64,000 nt of DNA from Gigaspora margarita (Eukaryota > Glomeromycota > Glomeromycetes > Diversisporales > Gigasporaceae): the NCBI GenBank assembly GCA_009809945.1, contig WTPW01000326.1, positions 225,491 to 289,490 of the forward strand, given 5' to 3'. This document shows positions 11,775 to 22,684 of this stretch, piece after piece (position 1 is the first letter of the stretch; every line of letters begins with the position of its first letter). The notes under the pieces were generated by a model. The model was not told where the DNA came from, searched no databases, and saw only the letters and a list, made by a program, of their open reading frames with translations. The position numbers were made by a program, and so were the translations under genes.

Positions 11775-12360
11775 AAATTCCTCTGCTACTTCAAAACTTC
11801 AAACTATAGCACAATCTAATGCTATATTCTCAAACTTTTCCTTCTATACTGATGGTTCTGTTGTTAATATTTCTGATCCAAGATGCACTATGAGAATTGC
11901 ATGGATCCAGGTTTTTGATAACCAGATCTTTTATTCCTTCTCTGCACAAATTCAAAACTGGTCATCATCATATAAAGCAGAATTAATTGCTATATTATCA
12001 GCAATTAGCACATGTCCTTGAAATAGCAATATATATATATATATACTGACTCCTTATCCATTATTTCAAAATACAATACTTTAAACTCACAAATACAAAA
12101 CCACAACAAACTATACTCTTACAACTACTGGCCTATCTGGCACACTCTTCTTAATCTCATCAAATTACTCTCTTTAAATATCATATTCCATAAAGTACAG
12201 GCACATAGTAATAATATATATAATAACAAAGCTGATGAACTTGCAAAAAATCACTATCTCTTACCTATTTTAGAATTTCAATCTCACAATATATACAACC
12301 CCTCCTTTAGTCTCATTTACAAAAAATATAATATAGAACAACCTACATGACATGCTATCA
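11775..12360 (+). pseudogene. RNase H domain of the LINE fragment
   Basis: The order of RNase H1-like motifs is visible: FYTDGS near 11842 (first Asp), YKAELIAILSAI near 11970 (Glu), TDSLSII near 12044 (second Asp), then VQAHSNN and KADELAK near 12197-12250 (His and last Asp region). In-frame stops follow CP at about 12020 and PT at about 12350, both TGA where Trp would fit. The domain degrades the RNA strand during LINE reverse transcription; this copy cannot make an intact protein. Confidence 0.8.
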
Positions 12361-12700
12361 AAAATATCTGCAATGCACACATAATTGCTATGTGGTCCTC
12401 CCAATATAGAATTCAACAAATTATCCCTATAGCTCAACAAATAGATTGGAATGCAACCTGGCTATACCTTAACCACAATCATAAATGCACTTATAACTAT
12501 ACCAATTTCCAGCTTAGCTCCCAAAAATCTTTTTGCATTAAATGCATGCTACACATGCTCCCTACTCTTTCATATTTTCTTTCTATTAGTTCTGCAAATA
12601 TACATCCTACTTGCATTACATGCAACCAAACCGATCATGATTCCATTGGCTACTTTGCCCAAACTCAAATAGGATTTCAAATATTATCCAAAATATAATT
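12361..12700 (+). pseudogene. LINE C-terminal zinc-binding-type region
   Basis: About 100 codons stay open from 12390. The peptide holds LPTLSYFLSI followed by C-x2-C (CITC) and a later H, like the zinc-binding region found after RNase H in RT proteins of this kind. The coding frame is interrupted by the TTAA MITE at 12867 and resumes weakly at about 13365-13760. Confidence 0.6.
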
Positions 12701-12866
12701 ACACAATATTCCTTTTCAGATCTACCAGATCTATCTCTCAATGAACTACAACAGCTACGCAACAATCTCTTACCTATTACTGCCTTTCACCTACACAATC
12801 TACACCATTCAATACTACAACTTTCTATACTACAATTCAGGGTTATATTCCAAAATCACTCATTAA

Positions 12867-13360
12867 GGGTAGGGGGTATGTCGATCATTTTTCATATGAT
12901 TTTTGTGACTATTTTTTCTTTTGAATATTAAAAAATATTTTATTATGTAAACAGTTTTTAAAAATTAATTAAAATTTGTAGAATAGGTTTTTCTGATTCT
13001 AATAGTAGTAAAATCATCAAAATTGAGCAAATATTTATCGAGATACATGTATTTAAAGATTAGATATTATTTTATCATATGATGATCATATAATATTTAC
13101 TTAATAATCTTGTGTAACCCTGGAAAATTTGAAGGCTCCCCGGAAACTTTACAATATATAAAAGTACATTTTTTTAAAATTTTTTATTTGTTAAAATTTT
13201 TACTACTATAAAGAACATAATCTAACCTATTTTCTATAAAAATTTGATAAAGATTAATTGTAATGGTAAAAAGTTTTATTAGTAGCATATTTCTATTTTT
13301 TGTAAAAATCACATTGTGACACTAAGATCATATGAAAAATGATTGATATACCCCCTACCC
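12867..13360. mobile_element. TTAA-flanked MITE, GGGTAGGG family, copy 1
   Basis: 494 bp between TTAA tetramers (12863-12866, 13361-13364). Ends GGGTAGGGGGTATGTCGATC and, on the minus strand, GGGTAGGGGGTATATCAATC, continuing ATTTTTCATATGAT. TTAA duplication is the piggyBac signature, but the usual CCY terminus is absent, so the superfamily is open. It sits inside the LINE fragment; a relative lies at 58132-58510. Confidence 0.75.
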
Positions 13361-13936
13361 TTAATATTATCTTTCAACATACTTCTTACAAAAATGCAAC
13401 CAATACATTATTAAGCTCCTCTTACTTATCTCACAAAGGATCCATGAACAATTATGGAAATCATACTGCATAAATTTAGCACTTTGGAAATCTATACAAA
13501 CTTTAACCCAATCTCATACTATATTTACTAAACCTCTATATACTTCTTGTTACAACAGAGCTTTATATACTTATAGCTGCATTTGTGGCTTACTAGATCA
13601 ACAACATGAAAATAATAATAGCACATGTTCACTTTTGGGCTTAGCACTCAGAAAAATAGAAATCTGGTCATACAACTAGATAAAATATAGCCTCCCAACT
13701 AACTCTATTCTTCATATTCAAATCTAGATGAGTTTTAACCACTCTAGTGAGTTTAGGTTGCAGATATATTAGTTAGAATTTTTTTACCTATAGTCTGAGT
13801 CTTAATTCTTGTATAATTAATAATTGTAATTTGAGAAACCTGAGGAATCTCGCACATTTTATTAATAAAAATAAAGGCAAAACCTCACCTTAACACCAAA
13901 AAAAAAAAAAAAAACAAATCTGTAAAATAAATTTTT

Positions 13937-14197
13937 TTTTTTTTTTTTATTTTTGTTAATGTCAAGTACAGGAATAGGATAGTAAGTTACAATTATATCA
14001 GGATGATATATAAAGAAATACTATATTTAAAATTCCTAACTAATCATCTACTAATCTATGCAATAGGGCAAGCCTATCACTTGCAGTCAGGGCTAACCAT
14101 TAAACTGCTACAGAAAAAAGATGTGACATTTCACCTCATACTTTTCTATTTTAAACTAAAAGATTAAATTTCTAGTTTAAGAAGGCTAGAGGAAACC
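13937..14197 (-). mobile_element. Minus-strand retroposon fragment with poly(A) tail
   Basis: The T-run at about 13931-13950 is the tail of a minus-strand insert. The direct repeat AAAATAAATTTTT flanks it (13924-13936, 14198-14210). Joining the flanks across the insert gives the uninterrupted sequence of the other CAGTACTGG copies. On the minus strand at 14111-14073 it carries GTAGCAGTTTAATGGTTAG then CCTGACTGCAAGTGATAGG, nearly matching the tRNA-headed retroposon at 51410-51449. It is therefore probably a 5'-truncated relative of that group. Confidence 0.7.
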
Positions 14198-14574
14198 AAA
14201 ATAAATTTTTAATTTCTTGCTTTTTACAAGAGTTATAAGAGATCAAGTTTGGTAATTTTAAATAGTAAAACAGAAATTTGGCACAAGAAAAACCCAATCA
14301 TACCAATACTAGTCACATGCAAACAATTTTTATTGGTTAATACTTATTATTAAAAAATCAATTTTGGCGCCTTAATAAAATTAGCCAATTAGAAGTTGCA
14401 TTATATAACCCAAATTTGGCACTTTAATAAAATTAGCCAATCAGAAGTACGTTATATGACCTAAATTTTGGCCTCCAAAAAAATTGAATGCTTCTTGCTG
14501 TCCTGTACTATAGGAGTTACTTGTAGTAATATATTTTAGAATTTCAAATTGAATTATAATACTCAACTGTACTA

Positions 14575-14911
14575 AAATGCACCTATAGTGTTTTACATCA
14601 TGTTACACATAAATATTAGAATAGCCAATCAAATTTAAGATCAGGTATAACATAAAATTATATTTTTTTGTTTATTTTTTTAAAAAAAATATTCATATTT
14701 CAAAATTTTGCTTATGAAACCATCTTTGGGACTCTAATAAAAAATATTTCTTGCTAAATTTTGTATCTAATGCTCCCATAAAATCCCAGGCCTTACCCTA
14801 ACTCTAAATAATTAAAATTTATTTTTTTGTATTATAAAATTATTTTTATACTTTTGTTATACAGATTTGCAAATCTAATTTTCTATGATATAAAATACCA
14901 TAGGTGCATTT
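14575..14911. mobile_element. MITE with AAATGCACCTAT ends
   Basis: 337 bp flanked by TA (14573-14574, 14912-14913). The ends read AAATGCACCTATAGTG and, on the minus strand, AAATGCACCTATGGTA, continuing TTTTAYATCAT. The interior is non-coding and includes a GCCAATCAAATTTAAGATCA stretch shared with the elements near 23950. Confidence 0.6.
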
Positions 14912-14913
14912 TA

Positions 14914-15893
14914 TAATAATTGATAATATTAAATCCAATGATATGATTTACTGTAGATTAACAAATTAGAATAGCTATATAATACAGTTGCACTAAAACT
15001 AGGAATGTTATATAAGTAAATTTTAAAATTAAAGTTTTCTGAAATAGAGTATATTATTTACATTATTTTGTTTTTTTTTTAATAATAAATGTAGGTCATA
15101 TAATGCTATTTATATACCAAATAGACTCAATTAAGCTAGTGATTTATTTGTTATAAAGAAAAATAAAACCAAATCTGTTACTGGAGCTTCACATCCAATA
15201 ATAATAGTGCATTTGGTTTTGAATCTAATAGCTCGCAACCTGAGCCCCTTTATGGCCAGGTTGGTACATTAAATTCAAAGCCAGATGCTTTTTTAATTAT
15301 CATGTAAAAACAATTACCCTGTGATCCTGCATGCCAAATAAAACTGTTAATAGTTGTTACACATCTATTAACTAACTATATATTATAATTAGTATTATAA
15401 TAAATTAATTTTCACAGGGGTTAAAACCTTATTATTATTGTAGATTAAATTATATTTTTGATTCTTTTGAAATAAAAATAAAACAATTGATGCATAATAA
15501 ATAAATGAATCTGTATCTGTATCATTTTACCAACAATTGCTTGTTGAAAACTTAGTTCACAAATAATTATTTTATAGCAAGGCTATTTTACACAATTCAA
15601 TATATTGTACCAACAATTTTTTTATAAATTGCACCAGCTTTAAACCTAAACTTAACTCTAATGACAATGACTAGAATAATTTGCTTGCAAAATTAGCTTT
15701 TGGTGAAATAACTTTTTATGAATGAACTTGTTCATGAATTAATCAACTGCAATATAACCTTGCCTAAATTAATTCTCTGCGAATTAAGTTTTCTGTAAAG
15801 TAATTGTTGGTGAGTTGATTAAAACTGAGTGAACCTGATATTATTAAATAAATATAAAATAAAAACTTGAATTAATGTATCTTAATAAATAAA
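14914..15893. other. AT-rich spacer, nothing firm
   Basis: I find no ORF, tRNA-like box or TIR pair here. 15230-15300 has less biased composition but no readable protein. Confidence 0.4.
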
Positions 15894-15894
15894 C

Positions 15895-16056
15895 CTTAAG
15901 GGCAGTGTCATTAATCACCTGATTATTTTTTATTAGAGGCCTACCCCCCTCCCCCCCTCTATAATATAGATTTGATCAGGTTCCTATATATAATTTCAAC
16001 ATTTTTTACCCCCCCTCCCCCCTAAAAAATCACCTGATTTTTGTCACTCCCCTAAG
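15895..16056. mobile_element. Small C-rich MITE
   Basis: Imperfect inverted ends CCTTAAGGGCAGTGTCA and, on the minus strand, CCTTAGGGGAGTGACA. Inside are two CCCCCC-containing tracts (about 15945 and 16012) and two direct copies of AATCACCTGATT. The right end resembles the CCCCCTAAAAAATCAGC stretch at 52208-52250, so they may be one family. Confidence 0.45.
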
Positions 16057-16185
16057 GCGATCTGTTAGTAATAACAAAAAAGTATCTTGTTCAGTATCAT
16101 TTCTGAATTCATGTCAATTCTGAATTGTCATTTTAAAATTGGTATCTATTTAACAATTCTTAAAAAAAGCAAGTGAAAAAAATTT

Positions 16186-16214
16186 AATAATAATAATAAT
16201 AATAATAATAAAGT
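16186..16214. repeat. (TAA)n microsatellite
   Basis: About nine uninterrupted AAT/TAA units within a larger A-rich tract (16160-16275). Confidence 0.85.
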
Positions 16215-16279
16215 AAACAAATTAAAAAGTTAAAAAAATAATATAAATAAAATAAAAAGTAAATAAAAATAAATTAATA

Positions 16280-17270
16280 TATGCTCATCTAAATATTAAA
16301 TGCTTGCTAAATTTCAGAATAATATTCAAATATTAATATATATTTTAATCATTTTTGTATTCTCTGTATAGAAACATTGCATATATTTTTTAGCAATAGC
16401 AGGAACCTGGTTGGGATATTTTGTCTAGCCCAAATCAAATTAGAAGATAATTACCACAATATTACTTTTTTTAAATAAAACATTATTATAACAAACTTGC
16501 ATCTCCAAGTTATTTCTACAGTATCTTGTTTAGGCATGTGAAAGAAATTTAAAGGTATTAGCTTGAATTTTGAGTTACACTAAAGATTGGAATTTTTTAG
16601 TATATTTAAACATTCATTATAATAAATTTCAAAGCCATATCCTTGCAATCAATAAAGTGTTAAAGAAGAAAATGCAATAAAAATCAATTTGAATATAATT
16701 AAAAAAAATATATGGAGCATGAATAATAAAGAATTATCTTCATAAATATCAATAAAAAAGATATGCAATTATTAATAATTATTATTATTGTCATTGATAA
16801 AATTCGCAATTTAAATTGTTGTTATTAATAATATGTTATAAATTCAAAAATTACATAGAACATTCTCACCTAATTCATGTAATCATATGATATTATGGTT
16901 ATCTCAAAGTACATAAATATCAAATCTGGTATGCATATATAAGTACACACATTTGTGCACACATATGTACATAAGCTATTAGGATTCTTTAAAATCCAGA
17001 TATAATCTGAATATTATCCAATATCCATTTAAATATCCGAATCCAAACACCAATCCTATTTATTAGCAGCAATTTTATTTATGATCAGCCACATTTCCTT
17101 TTTGGTTAAAACTGAATGAGTACTGATATTAAAAAGGATAGCATTTTATACTAGCACAGCAATTGGACATATAAAATTATAGATTTTTAATGTTCAATCA
17201 AATGCAAGATTTTGCAAACTGTCATTCTAGATGGCAGGTAACCATACACTTTGTCAATTTGCATAACTAT
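16280..17270. other. AT-rich spacer, nothing firm
   Basis: The only notable stretch is 16975-17050, where CCAGATAT, CCAATATCC and AATATCCGAATCC recur; these resemble subterminal repeats of the hAT element at 53350 and could be a truncated end. No coding signal. Confidence 0.35.
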
Positions 17271-17274
17271 ATTC

Positions 17275-17450
17275 CTGGTATAAAAGCTACACCCAAATAG
17301 AAGCTACTCCTTGAATTTGGATCCAAAAATCTAAAAAAGGTTATTATGTTTTAATAGTAAAATTAGACCCAGATAGAAGATATTTCACAATTTAGACAGA
17401 GAAAATTGAGAATTTTTTGGTAGCTTCTATTTAGTAACATACAGTAATTT
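17275..17450. mobile_element. Short MITE related to the AAATAAGC family
   Basis: The left end has AAAGCTACACCC and AAATAGAAGCTACTCC; the right end gives, on the minus strand, ACTGTATGTTACTAAATAG then AAGCTACC. Length and end motifs resemble the CCCGAAAATAAGC family, but the TIR is irregular. Confidence 0.4.
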
Positions 17451-17669
17451 TTTTCACAAAATTTTTTGAATCTGATAAATTTATATAATAAAAAAATAAA
17501 CTATATTTATTTATTTATGTGGCTTATTTTACTATAGTCAACTTTCTCTAAATGCATGTTCTCTAAGTGTATTTCACTTTATATAAATAAAAATAGTTTG
17601 GTCCCAAGCTAGAACTTATAAAATAAGTGCATGTTTTATATTCTTTAATTGCAAGATATTTTTAATATA

Positions 17670-17782
17670 CTGTAAAATCTCAAAATATAGTAGGCATGAG
17701 CATTATTTTGAACCTTGGCTCAAATTAAATTTAGGCTAATATTTGTAATTTTATACCTGCACATTATTTTAAGATTTTACAG
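17670..17782. mobile_element. 113 bp MITE, CTGTAAAATCT ends
   Basis: Ends CTGTAAAATCTCAAAATA and, on the minus strand, CTGTAAAATCTTAAAATA, flanked by TA on both sides. Such ACTGTAAAATCT termini are typical of short Tc1/mariner-type MITEs. Nested in the pogo-like element. Confidence 0.7.
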
Positions 17783-17929
17783 TATGTATATATATATTCT
17801 CTAAATGTATTTTTAATATATTAACCAACCAAATTTTAGAAAATTTATTTAGCTTAATAAAACAATCAAAACTTATATTAATTTTATTTTTTACTTATAT
17901 CTAAAATTATTATTTTATAGTAAAAAAAT

Positions 17930-18240
17930 ATTTTTAAAAACTAATAACTTTTGACTTCTGATCTAATTTAGATGATTTGATTACCAAAATAATCCTCTCA
18001 ATACAACAATTCTAATAAATTTAAAGTTATCCAAATTAGATCATGTAATCACAAGAACATTAGATTTTATTTATATTTGCTATATAGAAACTATAAATTA
18101 ACCTTAACAATCTTGTGATTATATAATCTAATTTGAATAATTTTAGATTTATTAAAATCATTCTTTGAGAGGATTATTTTGGTAGTTAATTTATCTGAAT
18201 TGGATTAGTTGATCAAAAGTTATTGATTTTTAAAAATTTA
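17930..18240. repeat. Foldback element, arms about 115 bp
   Basis: The left arm (TAACTTTTGACTTCTGATC through CAAAATAATCCTCTCAA to ATAATCACAAGA) is repeated in inverted orientation at about 18105-18230. The spacer is about 60 bases. No ORF. Confidence 0.7.
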
Positions 18241-18625
18241 TTATTTTTAATATATAAAATTTAATTTAATAAATTTTAATTTCTTTTTTAAATGTATATT
18301 CTCTCTAAATGCAGGTCAAAGTACTATTCCTAGTAACATGCACTTAGAGAGAGTAGACATATTTATAAACAGTTTTTAAAAGCTAAATATACAAGCCAGA
18401 CAAAGCAACAACATTATTATTATTTAAAAGCTGCAAATATTAAATTACTTTTTTTAAAAAAAATAAAAGTATAATTTTAACTTTAGATATAAAAACCATA
18501 TTTATTTTATAAATAATATTCACAAAGCCCAAAATAAACATTACATTATAGTTTGGCTTACTCATCTTTGTTTATTTTTGTTTTTTTTTTTACCAAAAAC
18601 TTTGACCTTTATCAGTTAATAACTG

Positions 18626-18847
18626 TCGCAGATCATAATGAAATCAGATCATAATGAAATGTAGGGTCTTGATTTAAAAATATAAGCACTACTAAAATCC
18701 TCCTATACTTTTTTTCAAATAACCCTAACCCTAAATCCTAACTTAACTATAAAAAAAAACCTAACAAAAAAGGCCCCAAAAAAATTTAAAAATTGGTCAT
18801 AAAATAAGTTTATTTCATTATGATCTGATTTCATTATGATCTGTCAC
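18626..18847. mobile_element. 222 bp MITE with 35 bp TIRs and 8 bp TSD
   Basis: Each end contains two copies of CAGATCATAATGAAAT in tandem, in inverted orientation to the other end. AATAACTG flanks both sides (18618-18625, 18848-18855). The interior includes AACCCTAACCCTAAA, which is not telomeric in this context. An 8 bp duplication fits hAT, but the ends are not the usual TAG or CAG. Confidence 0.75.
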
Positions 18848-18945
18848 AATAACTGCTCAATATATAAGTATAAAGACAGCTTTTGTTACAAATCAATTGA
18901 ACAAGTAACAGGCCTGGTTATGATAACATATAAAATTAATATAAG

Positions 18946-20353
18946 CCAGATTGTCTATAGGTATATGCCAAATTATGTAATTTTGCACATACTGAATATT
19001 ATATGATATTTAGTATATATAACTATCAAAGTTGAATTTTTTAATAATTAAACAAAATTTTTTGCAACTATTTGATATAGTTTATTAATTTTTTTTAAGC
19101 AACTCTATGAATTAGTAAAATTAAATTAAAAAAGTTTTATCAAATTCTATTAAATAGTTGATGAGAATTTTTTGTTCAAAGTTTTTACACATCCAAAGAA
19201 AATAGCTATAGTAAAATTTTCTAAAATTTAAACAAAAATTTTTTGACAATTATTTAATAGAATTTAGTAGATAATTTTTAAATTAATTTTAAAAATATAT
19301 AATTCATTTAAAAATTTTTAATTGAATTTTGTTGAATAATTGTTAAGAAAATTTTATTTAAATATTAGAAATTTTCTACTATAGCTACTTTTTTAGAAGA
19401 TGGCAAAAATTTTTTTAAACTTTGACCAAAATTTTTTCTACAAAATTTGATAAAAAGTTTTTAAAATTAATATTTTATTTTATAAAATTGATATAAAAAA
19501 ATTATAAAATAGTTGCCAAAAATTTTTATTTAAAGTTTAGAAAATTTCTGTTTAGTTATTAAAAATCAAGAAATTTTTATGTAATTTTCATGCTAACTGC
19601 TTAATTACCAATCCAGATAAGATCAGCACTATAGCTATATTATTACCATATTTTTTTAAATTTAGCAATCCTGCTCTTTGTGTCTATAGACTTTATTATG
19701 CTACTGCAATTGTATGTACATTTCATTCTACACTAACAGAAGACTCACTCAATTTTATCCAAGTGCAACCCGCCTAGCAAAATTTTGCCTCAATTCGGAT
19801 TTTATTATTACCATATTTGGAATTGGGTATAAACAAATATATAAACAATATATTAGTAAATCTGTATTATGCCTAATAAAAAGTTTTTTTATACTAAGTA
19901 AATATTATTTTTGGCTCTAAGTAAAGTTGTAGAGCAGGTTCTTGTGCACTTACTGCCAAAATTTCATTAAAATCGGACCTGTAAATAAGAAGATATGAGT
20001 AAAAACATCTTTAAAATTCTTTAAATCATATAAAAATTTTATATATACAGGCCTGATCCAGATTTCATACTACCTTATTTATATATTTGTTTTGCCCCAA
20101 TTCTAAATATAGAAATATTACTAATCTTATCTGGATTGGCAATTAACTGAATTGAATAAAATTTTTTTAAATGAATTCTACTAATTTATAGAATTGATTT
20201 TAAAAAAATACTATCAAATTCTTTTAGATAGTTGTCAAAAAAATTTGTCCAATAATTAAAAAAAATTTAATTTAAATAGTTTATATATATTAAGTCATAT
20301 AATATTTGGTATATGCAAAATTACATGATTTGGTACATGTCCATAGACTGTCT
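18946..20353. mobile_element. 1.4 kb TIR element with long ends
   Basis: About 85-100 bp at each end are inverted copies: the left holds CCAAATTATGTAATTTTGCA and ATATTATATGA, the right the same on the minus strand with CCAAATCATGTAATTTTGCA. Flanks AATATAAG and AACATAAG suggest an 8 bp TSD with one mismatch. The subterminal regions consist of many divergent copies of AACAAAAATTTTTTGRCAAC-like sequence. A second element is nested at 19605-20142. Confidence 0.6.
19605..20142. mobile_element. TTAA-flanked TIR element, 538 bp
   Basis: Ends TTACCAATCCAGATAAG and, on the minus strand, TTGCCAATCCAGATAAG, flanked by TTAA at 19601-19604 and 20143-20146. A 68-codon frame at 19714-19920 has no recognisable motif and is probably chance. 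Nested in the element at 18946-20353. Confidence 0.6.
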
Positions 20354-20574
20354 GAACATAAGTACCTACAAAAATTTCCAATTATGTGACTTATCATAGC
20401 TCAAATTTTAGGATTAGTTGTAATATAAAAATTAACTTTTTATAATATTATAGAATGAGTAGTTAATATTATTTTATTAGAATATTATTATTATTTATTT
20501 TATTTTTATTATTAGTATTTTATATATTATAATTATTTTGAGAAGTTAGATATTTAGAATAGTTCATATCACTT

Positions 20575-20700
20575 ATACCGCTTATAATGCTTATATTGTT
20601 ATAGTGCTAATACTACTTATAACACTTATACTACTTATAATGCTTATATTACTTATAATGCTCATAATAATTATAACATTTATCATTGTAAATCAATGCT
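20575..20700. repeat. Degenerate ACTTATAATGCTTATA tandem repeat
   Basis: Roughly ten imperfect units of CTTATAATGC and CTTATACTA, period about 9-10 bases. It runs directly into the direct repeat at 20640-21275. Confidence 0.6.
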
Positions 20701-21275
20701 TATAATGCTTATTCTAAAATATATTTAAAGCACAGCATTTCTCTTAGTCAAATTAGACCAAGATACCTCTACTTCTCTTATATTTACTAGGTTATGCATA
20801 GCATTGTGTGTCTGGAGCCTATAATTATTATATAAAAATATATATTTGTTTTTGTTATACTAAAGTACAAACTTAGATATATATGTGGATAGACATAAAT
20901 TTTCAAAATTATGTTTTTGATCAATAGCTTCAAAAAAAATCAAAAATATAACTATTGATGCATCAAAAACATAACTTTTGTATTACTATACTTAAATCTT
21001 AAAAGTTCCACTATGCTCTGAACAATTTATATCTTGTAAAAGGGATTTTTTTAGAATAGAAGCCTAGAGATAGCTCTTTTGCTTATTATTATTAATAAAG
21101 AAACTGTTATTAAAATACAAATAATATAATGAACTGCTTACAAAGAAAAGTATAATGTATTACAAACTAAGAAATTATACCTGCCTTTTGATATTACTAT
21201 AAACCATTAAAGGTTTTCTATAGCCATGTTATTGTTATAGTAAGGAGTTAAAGAAGGTCTCCCTACTGTAACATT
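20640..21275. repeat. Left copy of a direct repeat flanking the gap region (LTR-like?)
   Basis: It matches 22862-23250 in the same orientation, including CAATGCTTATAATGCTTATT, GTCAAATTAGACCAAGA, GCTTATTATTATT and the end CTACTGTAAC. About 240 bases at 20790-21030 are absent from the right copy, so one is insertion-bearing. On the minus strand both begin TGTTACAGTAG, as an LTR would, but no primer-binding site or internal retroelement is visible. Confidence 0.55.
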
Positions 21276-21445
21276 TGGTACCTTCTAGTGAAAACTTAAA
21301 ACATTTGAAAAAGAGCTTAAAAAATTAGAAAAATCTTCACAATTTGTTCAAAAGACTTACTGTAGATTTCCGAAAATAAGCAACCTTTTTTTGGACGATT
21401 TTAAGCAAAAAAAACTGGGGTAGCTTATTTTTGGGTTATACAGGT

Positions 21446-21557
21446 TAGAGATTGTACCCGTTGGGCAAACCTTTACCCGGTTACTATTAAATTACCCGAA
21501 TATTCAGATAAATTACTATGTCACATGATTGTAAGTTCTACCCGGGTACAATCACTA
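21446..21557. mobile_element. 112 bp hAT MITE with exact 8 bp TSD
   Basis: Ends TAGAGATTGTACCCG and, on the minus strand, TAGTGATTGTACCCG. The target ATACAGGT is duplicated exactly at 21438-21445 and 21558-21565. Subterminal ACCCGG motifs are repeated inside. Too short to encode anything. Confidence 0.85.
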
Positions 21558-21769
21558 ATACAGGTTTTTAAGAATTTATGCCTGATAGCAAATCTTGCTT
21601 ATTATCGGGTGTTATCTTTTTAAAAAAAATTCTCACGCATTTAAACTTGTGTGAACAGGTTTTGCATGTACATACTAGCATATGCATTATTTAAACATAG
21701 TATCTATGCAGTATCTATACCACTATGTTTAATAACGCACATGCTACGTTACTATTTTATTAATTTTTT

Positions 21770-22490
21770 TAGTATTTTATTTTTTTTTTATTAATTTTTT
21801 TTTTATTTTATTTTTTTTTTTTATTTTATTTTTTTTTTATTCGATTTTTTTTTTTATTCNNNNNNNNNNNNNNNNNNNNNNNNNNNNNNNNNNNNNNNNN
21901 NNNNNNNNNNNNNNNNNNNNNNNNNNNNNNNNNNNNNNNNNNNNNNNNNNNNNNNNNNNNNNNNNNNNNNNNNNNNNNNNNNNNNNNNNNNNNNNNNNNN
22001 NNNNNNNNNNNNNNNNNNNNNNNNNNNNNNNNNNNNNNNNNNNNNNNNNNNNNNNNNNNNNNNNNNNNNNNNNNNNNNNNNNNNNNNNNNNNNNNNNNNN
22101 NNNNNNNNNNNNNNNNNNNNNNNNNNNNNNNNNNNNNNNNNNNNNNNNNNNNNNNNNNNNNNNNNNNNNNNNNNNNNNNNNNNNNNNNNNNNNNNNNNNN
22201 NNNNNNNNNNNNNNNNNNNNNNNNNNNNNNNNNNNNNNNNNNNNNNNNNNNNNNNNNNNNNNNNNNNNNNNNNNNCTTAAAAAATTTTTTCGATCTATTT
22301 TTTATTATTATTTTATTTTATTTTTTTATTTTTTATTTTTTTTTCGCTATTTAATTTTTCTTTTTTTATCTTTTATTATTTTAATTAATTTTTTTATTTA
22401 ATTTATTTATTTATAATTTATTTATTTTTTTGATTTATTTGTTTCATTTTTATTTTACTTTATTAATTTATTTAATTTTTTATTTTAGTA
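21770..22490. other. T-rich low-complexity DNA with assembly gap (N at 21860-22275)
   Basis: 416 N are bounded on both sides by T-rich TTTATTTT-type sequence. The gap probably reflects failure to read through the homopolymer-rich tract. Content unknown. Confidence 0.95.
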
Positions 22491-22599
22491 TATTCACTAA
22501 TAGAATCAAGTTAGCGTAGGAAGAAGATATCGATAACAATAGTAAATACATATGCATATATGTATGTAAATCCTCGGTTAGGAAATGATATCATGACAG

Positions 22600-22684
22600 A
22601 GTGAAAAAAAACAAGTTTCCAAGTAATGCTTGTTATTTTCCCACTGGAAAAATAATAAGCATTACTAGAAACTTGTTTATTCAC
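22600..22684. repeat. Long hairpin inside the AAATAAGC-family element
   Basis: GTGAA, then ACAAGTTTCCAAGTAATGC, is followed after a CACT-centred loop by its inverted copy GCATTACTAGAAACTTGT. The stem is close to 40 bp. A homologous hairpin occurs on the other strand at about 34735-34802. Confidence 0.75.

Larger units (their letters stand above)
11249..13913 (+). mobile_element. 5'-truncated LINE fragment with poly(A) tail
   Basis: It is bounded by the 14 bp direct repeat ACAAATCTGTAAAA at 11235-11248 and 13914-13927 and ends in an A-run at 13898-13914. Target-primed insertion explains both. The content runs from a region downstream of the RT domain, with Cys-rich PCSGC near 11540, through RNase H, a zinc-binding-type C-terminus and a 3' UTR. 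Stops and a nested TTAA MITE (12867-13360) show it is dead. The family resembles RNase H-bearing LINEs of Glomeromycotina (inference). Confidence 0.85.
11117..14510. mobile_element. MITE, CAGTACTGG family, copy 3, split by two retroposon insertions
   Basis: The left part (11117-11248) and right part (14198-14510) together match copies at 3651 and 52576, including AAATCCCTCTTACAAATT and the CCAATCAG motifs. TA flanks it at 11115-11116 and 14511-14512. The gap holds a plus-strand LINE fragment (11249-13913) and a minus-strand retroposon fragment (13937-14197), each with its own TSD. Confidence 0.8.
17535..18359. mobile_element. Pogo-like MITE with nested elements
   Basis: Ends TAGTCAACTTTCTCTAAA and, on the minus strand, TGTCTACTCTCTCTAAG, then TGCATG on both, flanked by TA. 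It contains further CTCTAAATG motifs near both ends, the 113 bp MITE at 17670-17782 and the foldback at 17930-18240. It resembles the pogo-like element at 7312. Confidence 0.5.

Noticed and set aside
19714-19920. 68-codon frame in the TTAA-flanked element
   Set aside because: Much too short for a transposase and without motifs.
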